Assembly (NCBI GenBank): GCA_021186555.1
Contig: JAJKFL010000021.1
Span: 1 to 64,000 of the forward strand
Direction: 5' to 3'
Length of the DNA: 64,000 nt
DNA from: Reticulitermes speratus
Lineage: Eukaryota > Arthropoda > Insecta > Blattodea > Rhinotermitidae
Below are positions 48,837-60,145 of the stretch, in pieces. The first letter of the stretch is position 1. Each line of letters opens with the position of its first letter. The translations under genes were made by a program, and so were the position numbers. The notes below the pieces were generated by a model. That model worked only from the letters and a program-made list of their open reading frames with translations, was not told where the DNA came from and ran no database searches.

Positions 48837-49364
48837 TGCACCGGGGCCCCTCTCTTTTCTGGGCTACCCCTCTCTGCTATATCTGCTCTACTATGCTGGG
48901 CCCCGCAGATAAGCCGAGATGCGCACACAACAAAAATACAATATATCGAACAAATCATAAATATATATTTTAACCAACAACATACAATAAAACAATAAAT
49001 ACAAAATACCCGACGGAGACTAATCAAGCAATTACTTGTGCACATACATACCAAAATAATGTACCTTGGCGTCGTCGTGGGGCTAAACCCAACAAAACCA
49101 AAGACCGGGACCACGACGACCGCCAAGGGACTCCGACCTCACCAACTCACTGCTGGACAGAATTTTGCCCCCATGGCCGAGACAAAATTTAGATGTTACT
49201 AGTAGACGGCTAGGTTCAGAGTACTTCCACAATCACGCACAGGTAGGAAGTAAACTCAGGAGAGGAGGGGAAATGGAGGGGAACCAAGTAGGAGGGGATT
49301 GATGCGCGCGACGAAAGTCCGTGTTTCGAGTACCGCAGGGCGTGCTGGGAAAACTCCCGGCACA
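48837..49364 (-). repeat. gypsy 5' LTR (528 bp)
   Basis: Same length and sequence as the LTR at 42527-43054. Bears the promoter for the - strand element. Confidence 0.95.
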
Positions 49365-49648
49365 ACACTCAGTTCGACACGCCAATACAATACATGTAAG
49401 TGTCATATCGATGTAGTACATACATTTGTTTGTAGACAGTCTGCTATATGTGACGTCAGCCCTTTCGTCCGGAGCTTAATATTTGTCTACCAAAATACAC
49501 GGCGTCACAACTCAGATAATAGGCATTTTGACAAGCGTAAATGTTAGCTTTGGTGAAAATTATTAACGTATTTACATCACAGGACAAAAACCCTACATGT
49601 TGGTACCGTGATTTATCTCAATTACGTTAGTACGATTTCGGAGGGAAA

Positions 49649-49708
49649 ATGGCGGTCGTGTCTGCAGTTGCCGCAGTTTACTTACGTCGCTCCATAACGA
49701 TCCGATCA
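49649..49708 (+). CDS. Candidate first coding exon with mitochondrial-presequence-like product
   Basis: GGAAAATGGCGG gives an ATG in a good context. Twenty codons (MAVVSAVAAVYLRRSITIRS) run to a strong donor TCA|GTAAGT. The peptide is hydrophobic/arginine-bearing with no acidic residue, like a mitochondrial targeting sequence, and the surroundings are rich in CG dinucleotides. No downstream exon was recognised in the window, so the gene identity is unknown. Confidence 0.35.
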
Positions 49709-50473
49709 GTAAGTCAGATCACAATACAGTGTGTTCCTTTCTCTCCGATCACCATTAACAAAACACATTAATCTTCCTTAACCCCGTGACTGAAAGCACG
49801 TAGCTAAATGCCATAACGAAAGAACACAGGCCTGTTTACGAAGTGTAATATCATGACTTGGTAAGAGCACGTAAGGTGCACGTGATATGGCGCGTGTCGT
49901 TATGTGATTATCGGAGGGTAATTAGATGGGTCCACTTGTGGGGCTCAGCTGAACGTGTCGCAAGCTGCGTAGAGACCCACTTGCTGCTAAGGGAATGAAT
50001 AGGGCAAAACTGTCACGATTTCTTAATTATAAGTTTCCAGAAGCGATAAAATTGTTAGCAACCGTGTAGATGGAGCAGAATACTTAACAAACACAGTCAG
50101 TGACAAACGTCAGCTGCCTCTTGTGCAAACTGTATATTTTATATCCCATACGAACATCGTTAGCCACATCAGTCGGTCTAAACTCCACGTACTCGCAACC
50201 CAGTTTTCTATCATATATGTTGTATTTTTCTCCCTCTGTCTAAGTGTAAACTTTCTAAATAGTGTCTTTTTCTTCGGTTATTTTCTGCCAACATTTGTAA
50301 ACCTACCTCTTGCATGCGTGTTAGACGTTTCGTCACAAGTCATAATTCTTTATTCCAATATCGTAACATTGTTTGGCGACTTACTGATCGTGAAGCTCCT
50401 TATTATATTTTTCCATTCGTCATGTTGATACTTCCTCCAGTTACGTCCAAGTATTCGCTACGTACAATGTTTT
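49709..50473. other. Unassigned stretch
   Basis: No repeat or gene recognised. If the exon at 49649-49708 is real, this is its first intron. Confidence 0.3.
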
Positions 50474-50706
50474 CCTCAAGCACTGTCAGTCTCCGTCGCT
50501 CTTTACATGTGAGGTACAAGCCTCAAGCACTGTCAGTCTCTGTCGCTCCTCCATGTGCTGTACAAACCTCAAGTACACTCAGTTTCTGTCGCTCCTCCAT
50601 GTGCTGTACAAACCTCAAGTACACTCAGTTTCTGTCGCTCCTCCATGTGCTGTACAAACCTCAAGTACACTCAGTTTCTGTCGCTCCTCCATGTGAGGTA
50701 CAAACC
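50474..50706. repeat. 46-bp minisatellite, about 5 copies
   Basis: The unit contains CTCAAGTACACTCAGTTTCT and GTCGCTCCTCCATGTGCTGT. The first copies are the most diverged. Confidence 0.92.
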
Positions 50707-51045
50707 TCCCACTCACACATAAAGCTGTTTAGTCCTGTACTTAAACATCCACCTTGGCTGTAAAATAGGCCTACGTAAGGAATGGATGTTGATCGGTCTT
50801 GACGAAGTCATGTTTGGATGGGAAGTGCGTGTAGCACGTGTTCGGTCGACTGAAGTTGTTGAGGTGCTGGTACTGTGTTATATATACACGTAGTGTCATT
50901 TACTTAAAGTGTTGCGATATATCGGCTTGATCGATAGATCAACTGCTTTGTACACTTTATGTTACGTTGGCTTATGCTTTGACATACAAGTTTAGACATT
51001 TATATTGCGTCTATTGCGTGTCCACTTACGCTATATAACTTACAC

Positions 51046-51090
51046 GTCATATATATATATACGTACATACATACATATATATACATACTG
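51046..51090. repeat. TA/TACA-rich low-complexity tract
   Basis: Alternating TATATA and ACATACATAC units. Confidence 0.85.
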
Positions 51091-51519
51091 AACCCTTCAG
51101 ATAATCCTAACGTGGGTAATATTTGTGATATTCTGCAGTCCATTCAGAAAAATGTTGGGGTAATAAGAAATGGCCCAAATTGGCTCAGTTACAAATCACA
51201 AATTAATATTTATTACCAATAATGTTTTAATCTCTTTATTCTTCTGACCCGCTGTTTGCTGTACACGTATTTCCGGTGTATGTCGTACTGACGATATCAG
51301 CATACAGTTCGTAGCACAGCGACTGCTGCCTGCCAACTGCTGCTGAATGCTGACTGTTTAGCAACTGCTTTGTTTGGTAGCGAGCTTTGGACAAGCAGTT
51401 TGTTAGATTGTACTTGCTAATTACAATTAATTGCTAATTACCTCAATTTGGAGGTAACTCTTTAAAGACTGCTTGTAACTACATTCACCATCATCCCTAT
51501 TTCAACTATAAAGTAGAAC

Positions 51520-52360
51520 ACAGAAGCTTTATTAGTCGCTAGTAAGGAGATTGGTCTAGAAGTAAATGCTGAGAAAACTAAGTACATGGTCATGTCTGGA
51601 GATCAGAATGCAGGACAAAATCACAACATAAAGTTAGATAATAAATCCTTTGAAAGAGTGGAACAGTTCAAATATCTAGGAACAACCCTAACATTGAAAT
51701 TCCATTCAGGAAGAAATTAAGAGCAGATTGAAGTCGGAGAATGCTTGTTATCACTGGGTGCAGGATCTTGTGTCTTACAGTTTGCTATCCAAAAATACAA
51801 AGATTAAGATATACAGAACTGTAATTGTGTTGTTGTTTTGTATGGGTGTGAAACTTGGTCTGTCACACTGAGGGAGGAACATAGGCTGAGGGTGTTTGAG
51901 AATAGGGTGCTGAGGAGGATATTTGGGCCTAAGAGGGACGAGGTAACAGGGGAGTGGAGAAGACTACATAACGAGGAACTTAATGATCTGTACTCATCAC
52001 TAAATATTATTAGGGTAATTAAATCAAGAAGAATGAGGTGGGCGGGGCATGTAGCACGTATGGGGGAGGGGAGAGGTGCATACAGGATTTTGGTGGGGAC
52101 ACCTGAGGGAAGGAGACCACTTGGAAGACCCAGGCGTAGATGGGAGGATAATATTAAAATGAATCTTCAAGAAGTGGGATGGGGGGCATGGACTGGATTG
52201 ATATGGGTCAGGATAGGGACAGGTGGCGGGCTGTTGTGAGTGCGGTAATGAATCTTCGGGTTCCATAAAACGCGGGGAATTTCTTGACTAGCTGACGACC
52301 TGTTAGCTTCTCAAGAAGGACTGTGCTCCATGGAGTTAGTTAGTTAGTTAACTGTGTAGC
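51520..52360 (+). pseudogene. RTE-type LINE 3' fragment with tail
   Basis: The + strand carries GLEVNAEKTKYMVMSGDQN and FKYLGTTLT (end of the RT), then [52 protein letters not shown] and [12 protein letters not shown], the standard C-terminus of RTE-like LINEs. Frameshifts near 51700-51830 break it. The 3' end is an (AGTT)n tract at about 52337-52352. At least five other fragments in the window belong to the same family. Confidence 0.88.
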
Positions 52361-52614
52361 CAGCATCACATTTAGAGCCGCCACTTTTAAGAATTAATTT
52401 GGTTCGCTGACTAGACAACACATCTTGTCCTAAATATTTAAAAAAAAGCGGTGCTTGTAGTTGATATGCAGTGTTTTGGTGGAGGTGAAGCAACGTGTTT
52501 AAATATTGCTTACAGACGGTTTGACAGTTAAATGTTTAAAATTATAAATATTGTACTGAGTATTGTCTATGTAATTACATTACGATATAGCATATAGGAC
52601 GGGCTGTAATTTAT

Positions 52615-52805
52615 GGGTTCTTTATTAAGCACTTAGACAACCACCATGAGCGGTATTTCGTGATTTTCCTCAGTCTTTCCAAACAAATGGATGTAACTTA
52701 CCCTAAATTAAGTCACAAGCACGTCCATCTTCGTGTTCACCTACTAATTATCCACCGATCATCCCACCGATCGACGTAATATCCTACAGCTGAGCTACCG
52801 ACGGC
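52615..52805 (-). mobile_element. Diverged tRNA-derived SINE
   Basis: On the - strand GTCGGTAGCTCAGCTGTAGG resembles a tRNA A box region, followed by a weak B box area and a body with GGAAAGACTGAGGAAAATCA, similar to 56245-56410. Decayed. Confidence 0.4.
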
Positions 52806-54119
52806 GTTGTTAAAATAACCAAGAATGAATACCAGACAAAATGAAGCGTGATGGTGTCGTATGGGTTGGGAACGTAGATTGGAGAGTAAAGTTGGAAGTG
52901 TTGACCGAGAGGGAAGTCTTGAGTGCGTTGGAACACTTAAAAATTGAAATTCAAGTCCACAGCAACACACGGTGATGACTAAATAACTGTTAAGTTTATT
53001 AAATGTTGAAGTCTTGATACAGCTGTATCTGTGTGTTTATAGAGATATGTCGAAGTGTAGAAGTTAGTAATTTAGACTCAAGATGTCAGTAGCAGTCAGC
53101 ACAGTGACAGATTTTCCGGCGACAACTGATGTTGATTGAATCCCAGAAAATGTCTAGTAACGCCTTTATATAACGAAATTTAGTGCGTGGGCTTTCACGT
53201 GATAGAGCATTGAACTGGAGGCTTCTGAACCTTAAAACAATAAAACAATGACGTGCGTACAGAGATAAAGGTACAAATATGACATTACTTTGTTCTGAAG
53301 TTGCATCAGCCGAGCTGGACATTTGGTGACACTTGTGGTCAACATGATAGCTTGGTGACACTGATGACGCTGTTTACTTCCTGTGACATCGACATTTCTC
53401 TGTTGTGCAACTCTTACTCTATATTTTAGAACACGCTACATTACGCAATAACACAATTATGTACCTTAAACATGTAATACCTTCTTACCTTTACAGTCGT
53501 AACACGATAGTACACGACAATGGTCAAATTAAAGGTCAAAGTTACCCCAAATAATTCGTCAAAGCCTGAGGCACTCCATGTCACTGTCTAACAAATGACA
53601 TAGCATGGCAGTCTTGAGGTCTACACAAATCACAGAAATATTTTGTGGGCAGAATGGATATTTTTTAAATGTTAACCCTGATGATACATAAAGTAACTTC
53701 TAGGCTTTCAAATAAAACATATATACGTGTATCTAGAGTGTCTTGCGAGTTGTGTGAGCGAAATGCACAAATAATCAACCTCGGCAGTACGTCAGAAGTG
53801 TGAATGGTCGTAAATTCCAATCCGACGTTTCCTAGTAGACCTGTTACACAAATTAACAGTAGAATGCGAAAAGTAATTTATATGTGCTCAATTATCACCG
53901 CGAAAGGAAGACAGTCCAACTTGAGATATATCTTACGTATTATTTAAAGTGATAACGCTGATGGCTAAGGCAACTGAATGAGCATACAGCAGCAGGTATG
54001 ACGAACACAAAGGCAAGAGTATGAAGCTTTGGAGAAGAAAAGATACGTCCTGTAAGACACAGTGTCAACGGGAAGATCATGTTGGAAAATGTCTTGCAGA
54101 CAGCAGTTATGACTGTGTG
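52806..54119. other. Unassigned AT-rich stretch
   Basis: No gene or clear repeat recognised; short open frames only. Confidence 0.35.
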
Positions 54120-54149
54120 AACTGGCTCTCTCGTGTGAACACTCATGAT

Positions 54150-54255
54150 CCCTTTGGTTTCCATAAAAGGTGAAGAATTTCTTGGCCAGTTTGAATACTG
54201 CTATATTAGTTTCTTAAGAAGGGCATTGATCCGTAGAGATTAAGGAAATAACTAC
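54150..54255 (+). mobile_element. RTE-type LINE 3' tail fragment
   Basis: GGTTTCCATAAAAGGTGAAG, AATTTCTTGGCC and TTCTTAAGAAGGGCATTGAT align in order with the end of the LINE at 52255-52335. Confidence 0.6.
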
Positions 54256-55021
54256 TTTGAACTGAAGAGTCCTGAGTCTTAGTGGTGCGTTCTGTAAGAG
54301 AAGCTCAATTGTGTCAGAAAATCCTGTGCCAGGGTGCTCAAAGAGTCTTCATTCTCTGACTCTCTGACAGCGGTCCAGTTTTGTTGAAAGCTTGTTAAAG
54401 AGCTAGAGGTAACTAGTAGCAGCTGTTACTATCTGTCCTGGACGGAACAAAGCGGTGGCTGGTCCCTTTTTAAACCCAAGTCCCCACATCAGGAAGCTTT
54501 CAATAGAAACGTGGAAATGGATTGTCAGTCTTTATCCACTTATTTCCCTGTCTGTAATTACATAGTCTTGTAACTCTCTCAAGATGCTACTGGCTTAGAG
54601 ATTTGTGTCAGATTGGGAAAAAGCTGGAGTGACTGGAAAACTCGCGAGAACATTTCTGTGTTTCAGAAATAGTAAATGGCTGTGCATTGAGGATTGTGGT
54701 TTTCTAGGGTCTTAACACTGTGCATCAAGTAACTAAACATGTCGAAACGTCGGGATACCCTCAACATCAGCGTCATGTAAACCTAAAATCCTGCATGACT
54801 ATGAATTATTCGCACTGACTGAACACCGTATATAGTATATTAAAATAGATAAAAGCAATTCTTTAACACTGCAAGCCATATCACTCTATTATGTTTTGTA
54901 TTTACATAAGACATTTATGCCTTAAGTCTGAAATCTTTCGCCCTTCACCGTGTATCTATTTCAGTGCTGTATAATATAAAACCATCAAAGCACACATCAG
55001 TTCTCTACATCATTTATTTTC

Positions 55022-55072
55022 GACTCCTAGGTGTTTCGGTTGTGACTGACCGGACCATCTTCAGGCAGATCT
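55022..55072 (-). ncRNA. Hammerhead-like motif of a second Penelope-type family
   Basis: On the - strand: CTGAAGA (55064-55058; position 7 is variable in hammerheads), a loop closed by GGT/ACC, then CCGAAAC (55039-55033), ACCTA and GGAGTC. The core is complete but stem I and stem III pairing is weak. It has the same general design as the motifs at 40350-40712. Confidence 0.4.
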
Positions 55073-55179
55073 ACAATGTACGCAATAACTGCATGACGTT
55101 ATTACAATAATTCTTTGTGAAAGTAACCCTACTATACCTGAAGATTCAAGCGTTCTAGGGTGTTAGGCTGTGTCGTGTT

Positions 55180-55316
55180 GGTTATACAGAGAACTGTAAC
55201 ACCGACAGTTATACAGATAACTGTAACACCGACAGTTATACAGAGAACTGTAACACCGACAGTTATACAGAGAACTGTAACACCGACAGTTATACAGAGA
55301 ACTGTAACACCGACAA
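55180..55316. repeat. 27-bp minisatellite, about 5 copies
   Basis: Unit built on GTTATACAGAGAACTGTAAC followed by ACCGACA; both strands stay open because 27 is a multiple of three. Confidence 0.93.
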
Positions 55317-55628
55317 CACAGCGCTATATCCCCAAAAGCCTGAACCTTCAGCCGCGCAGCTGTGACACGCTGTAACCTCGCATATTTATACCTATCATCA
55401 GAGGACAAAACAATTATCTATCTCAACACATTCTGGACCTGACGAAAGGAAATTTGTACAAAATATGGTTGTGATAATGAGCACACTAGCCTACAATGTA
55501 ACAAGTTATGTACCTTTATGAATTTTTCTAAAGGCTTCTGATGATTGTGTATTTCGGGCACTTTGTTATTCCAAAAGAACACAAGCAGTCAGTAACTGGA
55601 TCTGTTCCGGTCCATAAATGAAGGGATG

Positions 55629-55702
55629 GGAGGGGGTGGCACCTACTGAGGGGGTGGCACCTACTGAGGTGGTGGCACCTACTGAGGTGGTGGCACCTAC
55701 TG
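55629..55702. repeat. 18-bp repeat, about 4 copies
   Basis: Unit GTGGCACCTACTGAGGTG with minor variation. Confidence 0.88.
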
Positions 55703-56244
55703 CTTTGGTCCTACGGAAGAAGCTTTTCTGCACTTCTCGGGCCTAAATTTAATTTGCAGCGCAGGTGAACTGAGAAGGAAGTATGATTTAATTCCTCTGG
55801 CACGCACTGCAACGTGTCTTCACAAGACAGACTGTGACCACAGTCACTGGAATTACGTCAGCACAGCACATTCCAAAGGAAAGGCGTAGTGTCGTATCGG
55901 CATTACGTCTGGCGAGGAGGAAACGTCGGTGTGACATACGGTTTATCCACAAGGAACTACAGCAGACAGTGAATTGCAAACCGTCGGTCAACACGATGCG
56001 GTATCCTAGTGTGGAATCTGCAGTGTGCTGGCCTTGAAACCTGAATCTGTTTTACAGTGCTGCATATCGCAGCGTGTTTAATACAATCTCAGTAACTAAA
56101 CCAGAAATACACTGTACTGCAGATACATTAGGGGTGGCTCCCCAATCAAATATATTTGTCGGTTTAATTGCTAAGACTGAATACATTTATTTGTCTGCCT
56201 TCTTCACGACGAAACAGTTCCATAACACGCAAACTGATCGCACT

Positions 56245-56410
56245 TAGCGATCGAACGTATGACACTCTTACTTCGGGTTCAAAACCCAGACCCTAGACCA
56301 GCTACCCTGACGTTTTCCGTGTTTTACTCAGTCCTTCCAGGCCAAAGCCGGGACAGTACTTCAAATTCGACCACGACGGATTATTTCCACACCTCTTCCA
56401 TTTTATTAGT
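56245..56410 (-). mobile_element. Diverged tRNA-derived SINE
   Basis: On the - strand the order differs from a typical copy, but GGCCTGGAAGGACTGAGTAA and AACACGGAAAA are the SINE body segment, and CTGGGTTTTGAACCCGAAG resembles a B box. Tentative. Confidence 0.35.
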
Positions 56411-56734
56411 CACTGACCTATCATTGCATGTCACATAGTGTGAGACAGCGTCGATAAATCCCCTATCCAATATCCCTCTAACATCGATTCATATTATAAA
56501 TCCCCCACACTTTTACATCAGTGTCTGCTAGACTGTAGCAGTGGCTATACACGCGAGAGTAAGTGACGTCATCATCAGGGGTGCACACAGCGAGGCTCGG
56601 TTCCGTACTGCTAACTCTGCCTTATAGGACGTTACCGATAGAACCTCCTTCAGAAAATTGGGCTGCATAGTAGCAACACTGAGGGAGGCACTACAGTTTA
56701 ATGCGCTGGGAAACCAATTAAGAGTGCGACTTGC

Positions 56735-56912
56735 ACCTCATCCTCTTAACTTGCACCTCATCCTCTTAACTCGCACCTCATCCTCTTAACTCGCACCTCA
56801 TCCTCTTAACTCGCACCTCATCCTCTTAACTCGCACCTCATTCTCTTAACTCGCACGTCATCTTCTTAACTCGCACCTCATCCTCTTAACTCGCACCTCA
56901 TCCTCTTAACTC
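56735..56912. repeat. 20-bp minisatellite, about 9 copies
   Basis: Unit ACTCGCACCTCATCCTCTTA, with TTGCACC, ACGTCA and CATTCTC variants. Confidence 0.95.
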
Positions 56913-56952
56913 CACCAAATCACCTAATCCCTTTCAAAATTTCCTAGACAGT

Positions 56953-57549
56953 ATGGACCAGCTATTCGAGTATGCTTTACAAAATGCAGGTCCAAGTGAC
57001 ATGTAGGAATTACAATATTTAACGAGCAAAATCAGGGGACAAACCTAAGGATTTAGTTTCAGACGGAGGGATCAGATGTCGAGTGATGTGCTGTGGAACG
57101 TGTTTGAAAAACTAGCGCAGTCGAATTGCAGATAGATGCGTCTGATACACTACGTTGATCGTTCTCGTCCATGCAGTCAAGATGCATGTAGGCTTCGGAA
57201 ATGGTGGCGTGAAAACTGAAGGCCGTCCTGTTTCAGTGTTAGCTCATATGAAGAGAAGTGTAGTGGAGGTGAAGGCCGAGGAGAATTGCCTCGCACAAGC
57301 GTTGGTAATAGCCGTAGCAAAATTAGAGAATGATCACAAACATACATCGTACCGTCGAGGCTGTAAAATAGGTCCCGCTGTCCAACAGCTGCTAGAGAAG
57401 TCGGGCATCGAACTGAAGAATGGCGGTGCTGGGTTACCGGAATTGATAAAATTCCAGCTGTACTCGTCGCAATATAGGATCTTAGTGTATTCGGGGCTAA
57501 GATGCGACAATATTATGTTCGATGGACAGGTAGAGGCGCCTAAAGGATA
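56953..57549 (+). pseudogene. Decayed ORF of a protein-primed DNA-polymerase-type element
   Basis: It starts MDQLFEYALQNAGPSDM, meets a stop, changes frame to FSFRRRDQMSSDVLWNVFEK, meets a TAG, then is open for 131 codons with VKMHVGFGNGG, VEVKAEENCLAQALVIAVAK and YRILVYSGLRCDNIMFDGQV. I associate these motifs with the N-terminal part of proteins linked to family B (protein-primed) DNA polymerases of Polinton-like or virus-derived elements in invertebrates. No polymerase domain follows. The assignment is from memory of the motif style and is tentative; the disruption is plain. Confidence 0.4.
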
Positions 57550-57810
57550 AATCTATCTGTGTAAGTGTAAATTGTGTTTGTGGGTGTGATCTTGTAAAGA
57601 TATTCAGTCTGCACGTTGATACATTGGCAGTGTGCGTGATCTAATTGTCTGCGACACAAACAGGATGCTTTATTTAACCTTTCAAAGCCCGGTGATTACT
57701 TTATGTGCCGCCAGTTTAATATCCACAACTTCTACATTCTGTTATGTGTCTGTGTGGATCTCAGAACAAACAGCGACTTCTGCCCTTTACAAGCATTAAG
57801 TGCCGTTGCC

Positions 57811-57985
57811 CACTTGCGATTTTCTGTCGCGCGATTATTTAGTCGCACAAATAGAACACACTGTTTTCAGGGGTTGCATCTTTTTAATCGCTGCTTTTAT
57901 TTAGTCGCATGTGCGCGCATTCCTACTGAAAGCAGTGTGTTCTATTTGTGCGACTAAATAATCGCGCGACAGAAAATCGCAAGTG
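57811..57985. mobile_element. Foldback element with 56-bp arms, 55 of 56 matching
   Basis: Left arm 57811-57866 (CACTTGCGATTTTCTGTCGC onward) and right arm 57930-57985 are exact reverse complements except one base. The loop is about 63 bp and contains a further TTTAGTCGCA copy. The arms are rich in CG. No TSD is obvious. The SINE at 58004 begins 18 bp further on. Confidence 0.85.
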
Positions 57986-58003
57986 CGCGCCTAACCTTAC
58001 TGT

Positions 58004-58262
58004 GGGCCGGTATAGCTCAGTCGGTATAGCGACTCGCTACGAGCCGGACGGTCCGGGGATCGAATCCCGGTGGGGGCGAGATTTTGAGCAGCCATCCAGA
58101 CCGGCCCTGGAGCTTACCCAGCCTCCTGTACAATGGGTACCGGGTCATTCCCGGGGCTAAAGCGGCCGGGGTGTGGCGTTGACCACCCACCCCATCTAGA
58201 GCCGAGGTTAAAGAAAGAGTAGAACTATACCTCAACTCCCCCTCTGAGCCAGACGTAACACT
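58004..58262 (+). mobile_element. tRNA-derived SINE, well preserved
   Basis: The head has a clear A box (TAGCTCAGTCGGTATAGCG) and B box (GGGGATCGAATCCCGG), the internal pol III promoter. The body follows with CCCAGCCTCCTGTACAATGG and CATTCCCGGGGCTAAAGC, ending near CCCTCTGAGCCAGACG. It is not a functional tRNA: the cloverleaf does not close. Best reference copy for the SINE family in this window. Confidence 0.9.
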
Positions 58263-58499
58263 CACATACTCACATTCTGTATATTGGAGATGTTAGTGCA
58301 GCAAGACGACCCGACGGTCTCCTGTACTGTATCTGTCTGTTATTAGTTTTAATTTGAAGCAAACTTTAAAACCCTCACTCGCACTCATCAGTTATCGATA
58401 ACGACTGTTATTTTAAAAGCAATGTTTGCAAGTTCTGGATAATCCAACAGCCTACAAAACTAAAACTGTGTCTCCGAAGAGCAAGAAAATCCAAGTTTA

Positions 58500-58985
58500 A
58501 TGAACCATCTAACTCCACAGAGCACAGTCCTTCCTGAGAAGCTAACAGGCCCTCGGCTAGTCAAGAAATTCCCCGCATTTTATATAACCCGAAGGTTCAT
58601 CGCCGCATTCACAAGCGCCCGACACCTGTCCTATCCTGAGCCATATCAATCCAGTCCACGCCCCCATCCCACTGCTTAAATATCCATTTTAATATTATCC
58701 TCCCATCTACACTTAGGTCTTCCAAGTGGTCTCCTTCCATCAGGTCTCTTCACCAAAACTCTGTATGCGCCTCTCCTGTCCCCCATACGTGCCACACACC
58801 CTGCCAATCTTATTCTTTTTTATTTGATCACCCGAAAAATATTTGGTGATATGTACAGATCATAAACCTCCTCATTATGCAGTCTTTTCCACTCGCCTGT
58901 TACCCCGTCCCTCTTAGGCCCAAATATCCCCCTCAGCACCCTATTCTCGAACACCCTCACTCTAGTTCCATTCACGTTTAATGAC
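58500..58985 (-). pseudogene. RTE-type LINE 3' fragment
   Basis: On the - strand the C-terminal coding block ([24 protein letters not shown]) and the 3' tail (GAATTTCTTGACTAGC-like) are collinear with 51890-52330. Broken by several indels. Confidence 0.8.
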
Positions 58986-59504
58986 GCTGCTATCTGTCAC
59001 TGGTTCACGCTTGCACAAGTTCCATCTCCTTCCAAGCGGACACCAACAATTATACGCATACGTCTTTTTCATTACGTCTGACAACCACAAATTGAGTATC
59101 GCTGAAACACAGCTGTGATGACGAACTGTGACGTAGAGCAGCTGTCCGTTTGTTCACAGTACAAACATACATGCCAAGTATGCGATGTGATTCGGCTACG
59201 GACATTCCAAACTCCTTCCTTGGCCAACCACCTGACCACCGTATAATAAAGCAATTACATTGATCGGTCGTTTATTTGGGAACACAGCTTACTAGAATTT
59301 GAATTCAGAGCAGCGAATTTTACAGGACTCACTTCAGAGCGGCAAAAAGAGCGTGTGTCAATGCAATACTGATAATCTCAAAACTTTTTCACGTATATCA
59401 ACTAATGTTTGTAATCAACCTTTTCTGACAAAACTTTCACTGTCCCTCGTGATCCTCAGATTGAGAATCAATGCGCTTACATCTTTTTAAACTTCACGAT
59501 TTGT

Positions 59505-59614
59505 ACTCCTAGCTACCTGTCATTTGTACTCCTAGCTACCTGTCATTTGTACTCCTAGCTACCTGTCATTTGTACTCCTAGCTACCTGTCATTTTTACTC
59601 CTAGCTACCTGTCA
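59505..59614. repeat. 23-bp minisatellite, about 5 copies
   Basis: Unit TTTGTACTCCTAGCTACCTG plus TCA; the fourth has TTTTTACTCC. Confidence 0.92.
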
Positions 59615-60145
59615 GTTCGATAACGAGATGGGCGCGGCATGTGACGTGTGAGGTACAGTAAAAGGTAAAGGTCGCCCTATGACAGGCCATGAATGCCCAG
59701 AGGGGAAGTATAGGTACACTTCTACTCTTTCTTTAACCTCGGCGCTAGATGGGGTGGGTGGTCAGCGCCACGCCCCGACCGCTTTACCCCCGGGAATGAC
59801 CCGGTACCCATTGTACAGGAGGCTGGGTGGGCCCCAGGGCTGGTCTGTACGGGTGCGGAAAACCTCGCCCCCACCGGGATTCGATCCCCGGACCGTCCAG
59901 CCCGTAGCGAGTGACGTGTGAGAGAGAAGACAAGTACCTACAGCAAGCACGTTCGAAATATTGAATGAAAGAGACCATTCGGAAATCCCTGGCGTTTATG
60001 GGAGGGTCATGCGAGGGCGTGGATTGGATTCGTCTGGCTCATGACAGGGACCGCTGTCAGGGTCTTGCGAACTCGGTAATGAACCCTCGGTTGCCAAGAA
60101 ATGCGGACGAATTTCTTGCTTAACTGTGAAACTGTCAACTTTACA
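59615..60145 (+). pseudogene. RTE-type LINE 3' fragment split by a SINE
   Basis: GAGATGGGCGCGGCATGTGA (left of the SINE) and the stretch from 59923 to the tail (ATGAACCCTCGGTTGCCAAG, CGAATTTCTTGC) are collinear with the LINE at 52030-52330. Coding capacity is lost. Confidence 0.7.
59653..59910 (-). mobile_element. tRNA-derived SINE, 5'-truncated, nested in a LINE fragment
   Basis: Same family as 58004-58262 on the opposite strand. The 12-bp duplication GTGACGTGTGAG (59641-59652 and 59911-59922) flanks it exactly. The first part of the tRNA head (A box) is missing, so it was truncated at insertion. Confidence 0.9.

Larger units (their letters stand above)
42527..49364 (-). mobile_element. Complete Ty3/gypsy LTR retrotransposon
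   Basis: Two direct LTRs of 528 bp enclose one long - strand ORF. The flanks are the 4-bp duplication ACAC (42523-42526 and 49365-49368), and the interrupted 102-bp repeat confirms the exact insertion point. A possible primer-binding site (TGGTAGCACTGAG, - strand from 48834) adjoins the 5' LTR and a purine-rich tract (GGAGGTCGGGGT, 43055-43066) adjoins the 3' LTR. No env-like ORF. Apparently identical LTRs and an intact ORF indicate very recent insertion. Confidence 0.95.

Noticed and set aside
42520..49126. 98-126-codon frames in the LTRs beginning MAVVVVPVFGFVG
   Set aside because: Present in both LTRs, no domain, and the LTR is a regulatory repeat; not an env or accessory gene.
58004..58080. 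Stand-alone tRNA gene
   Set aside because: A and B boxes are good, but the acceptor and anticodon stems do not pair and the sequence continues into a SINE body shared with other copies.
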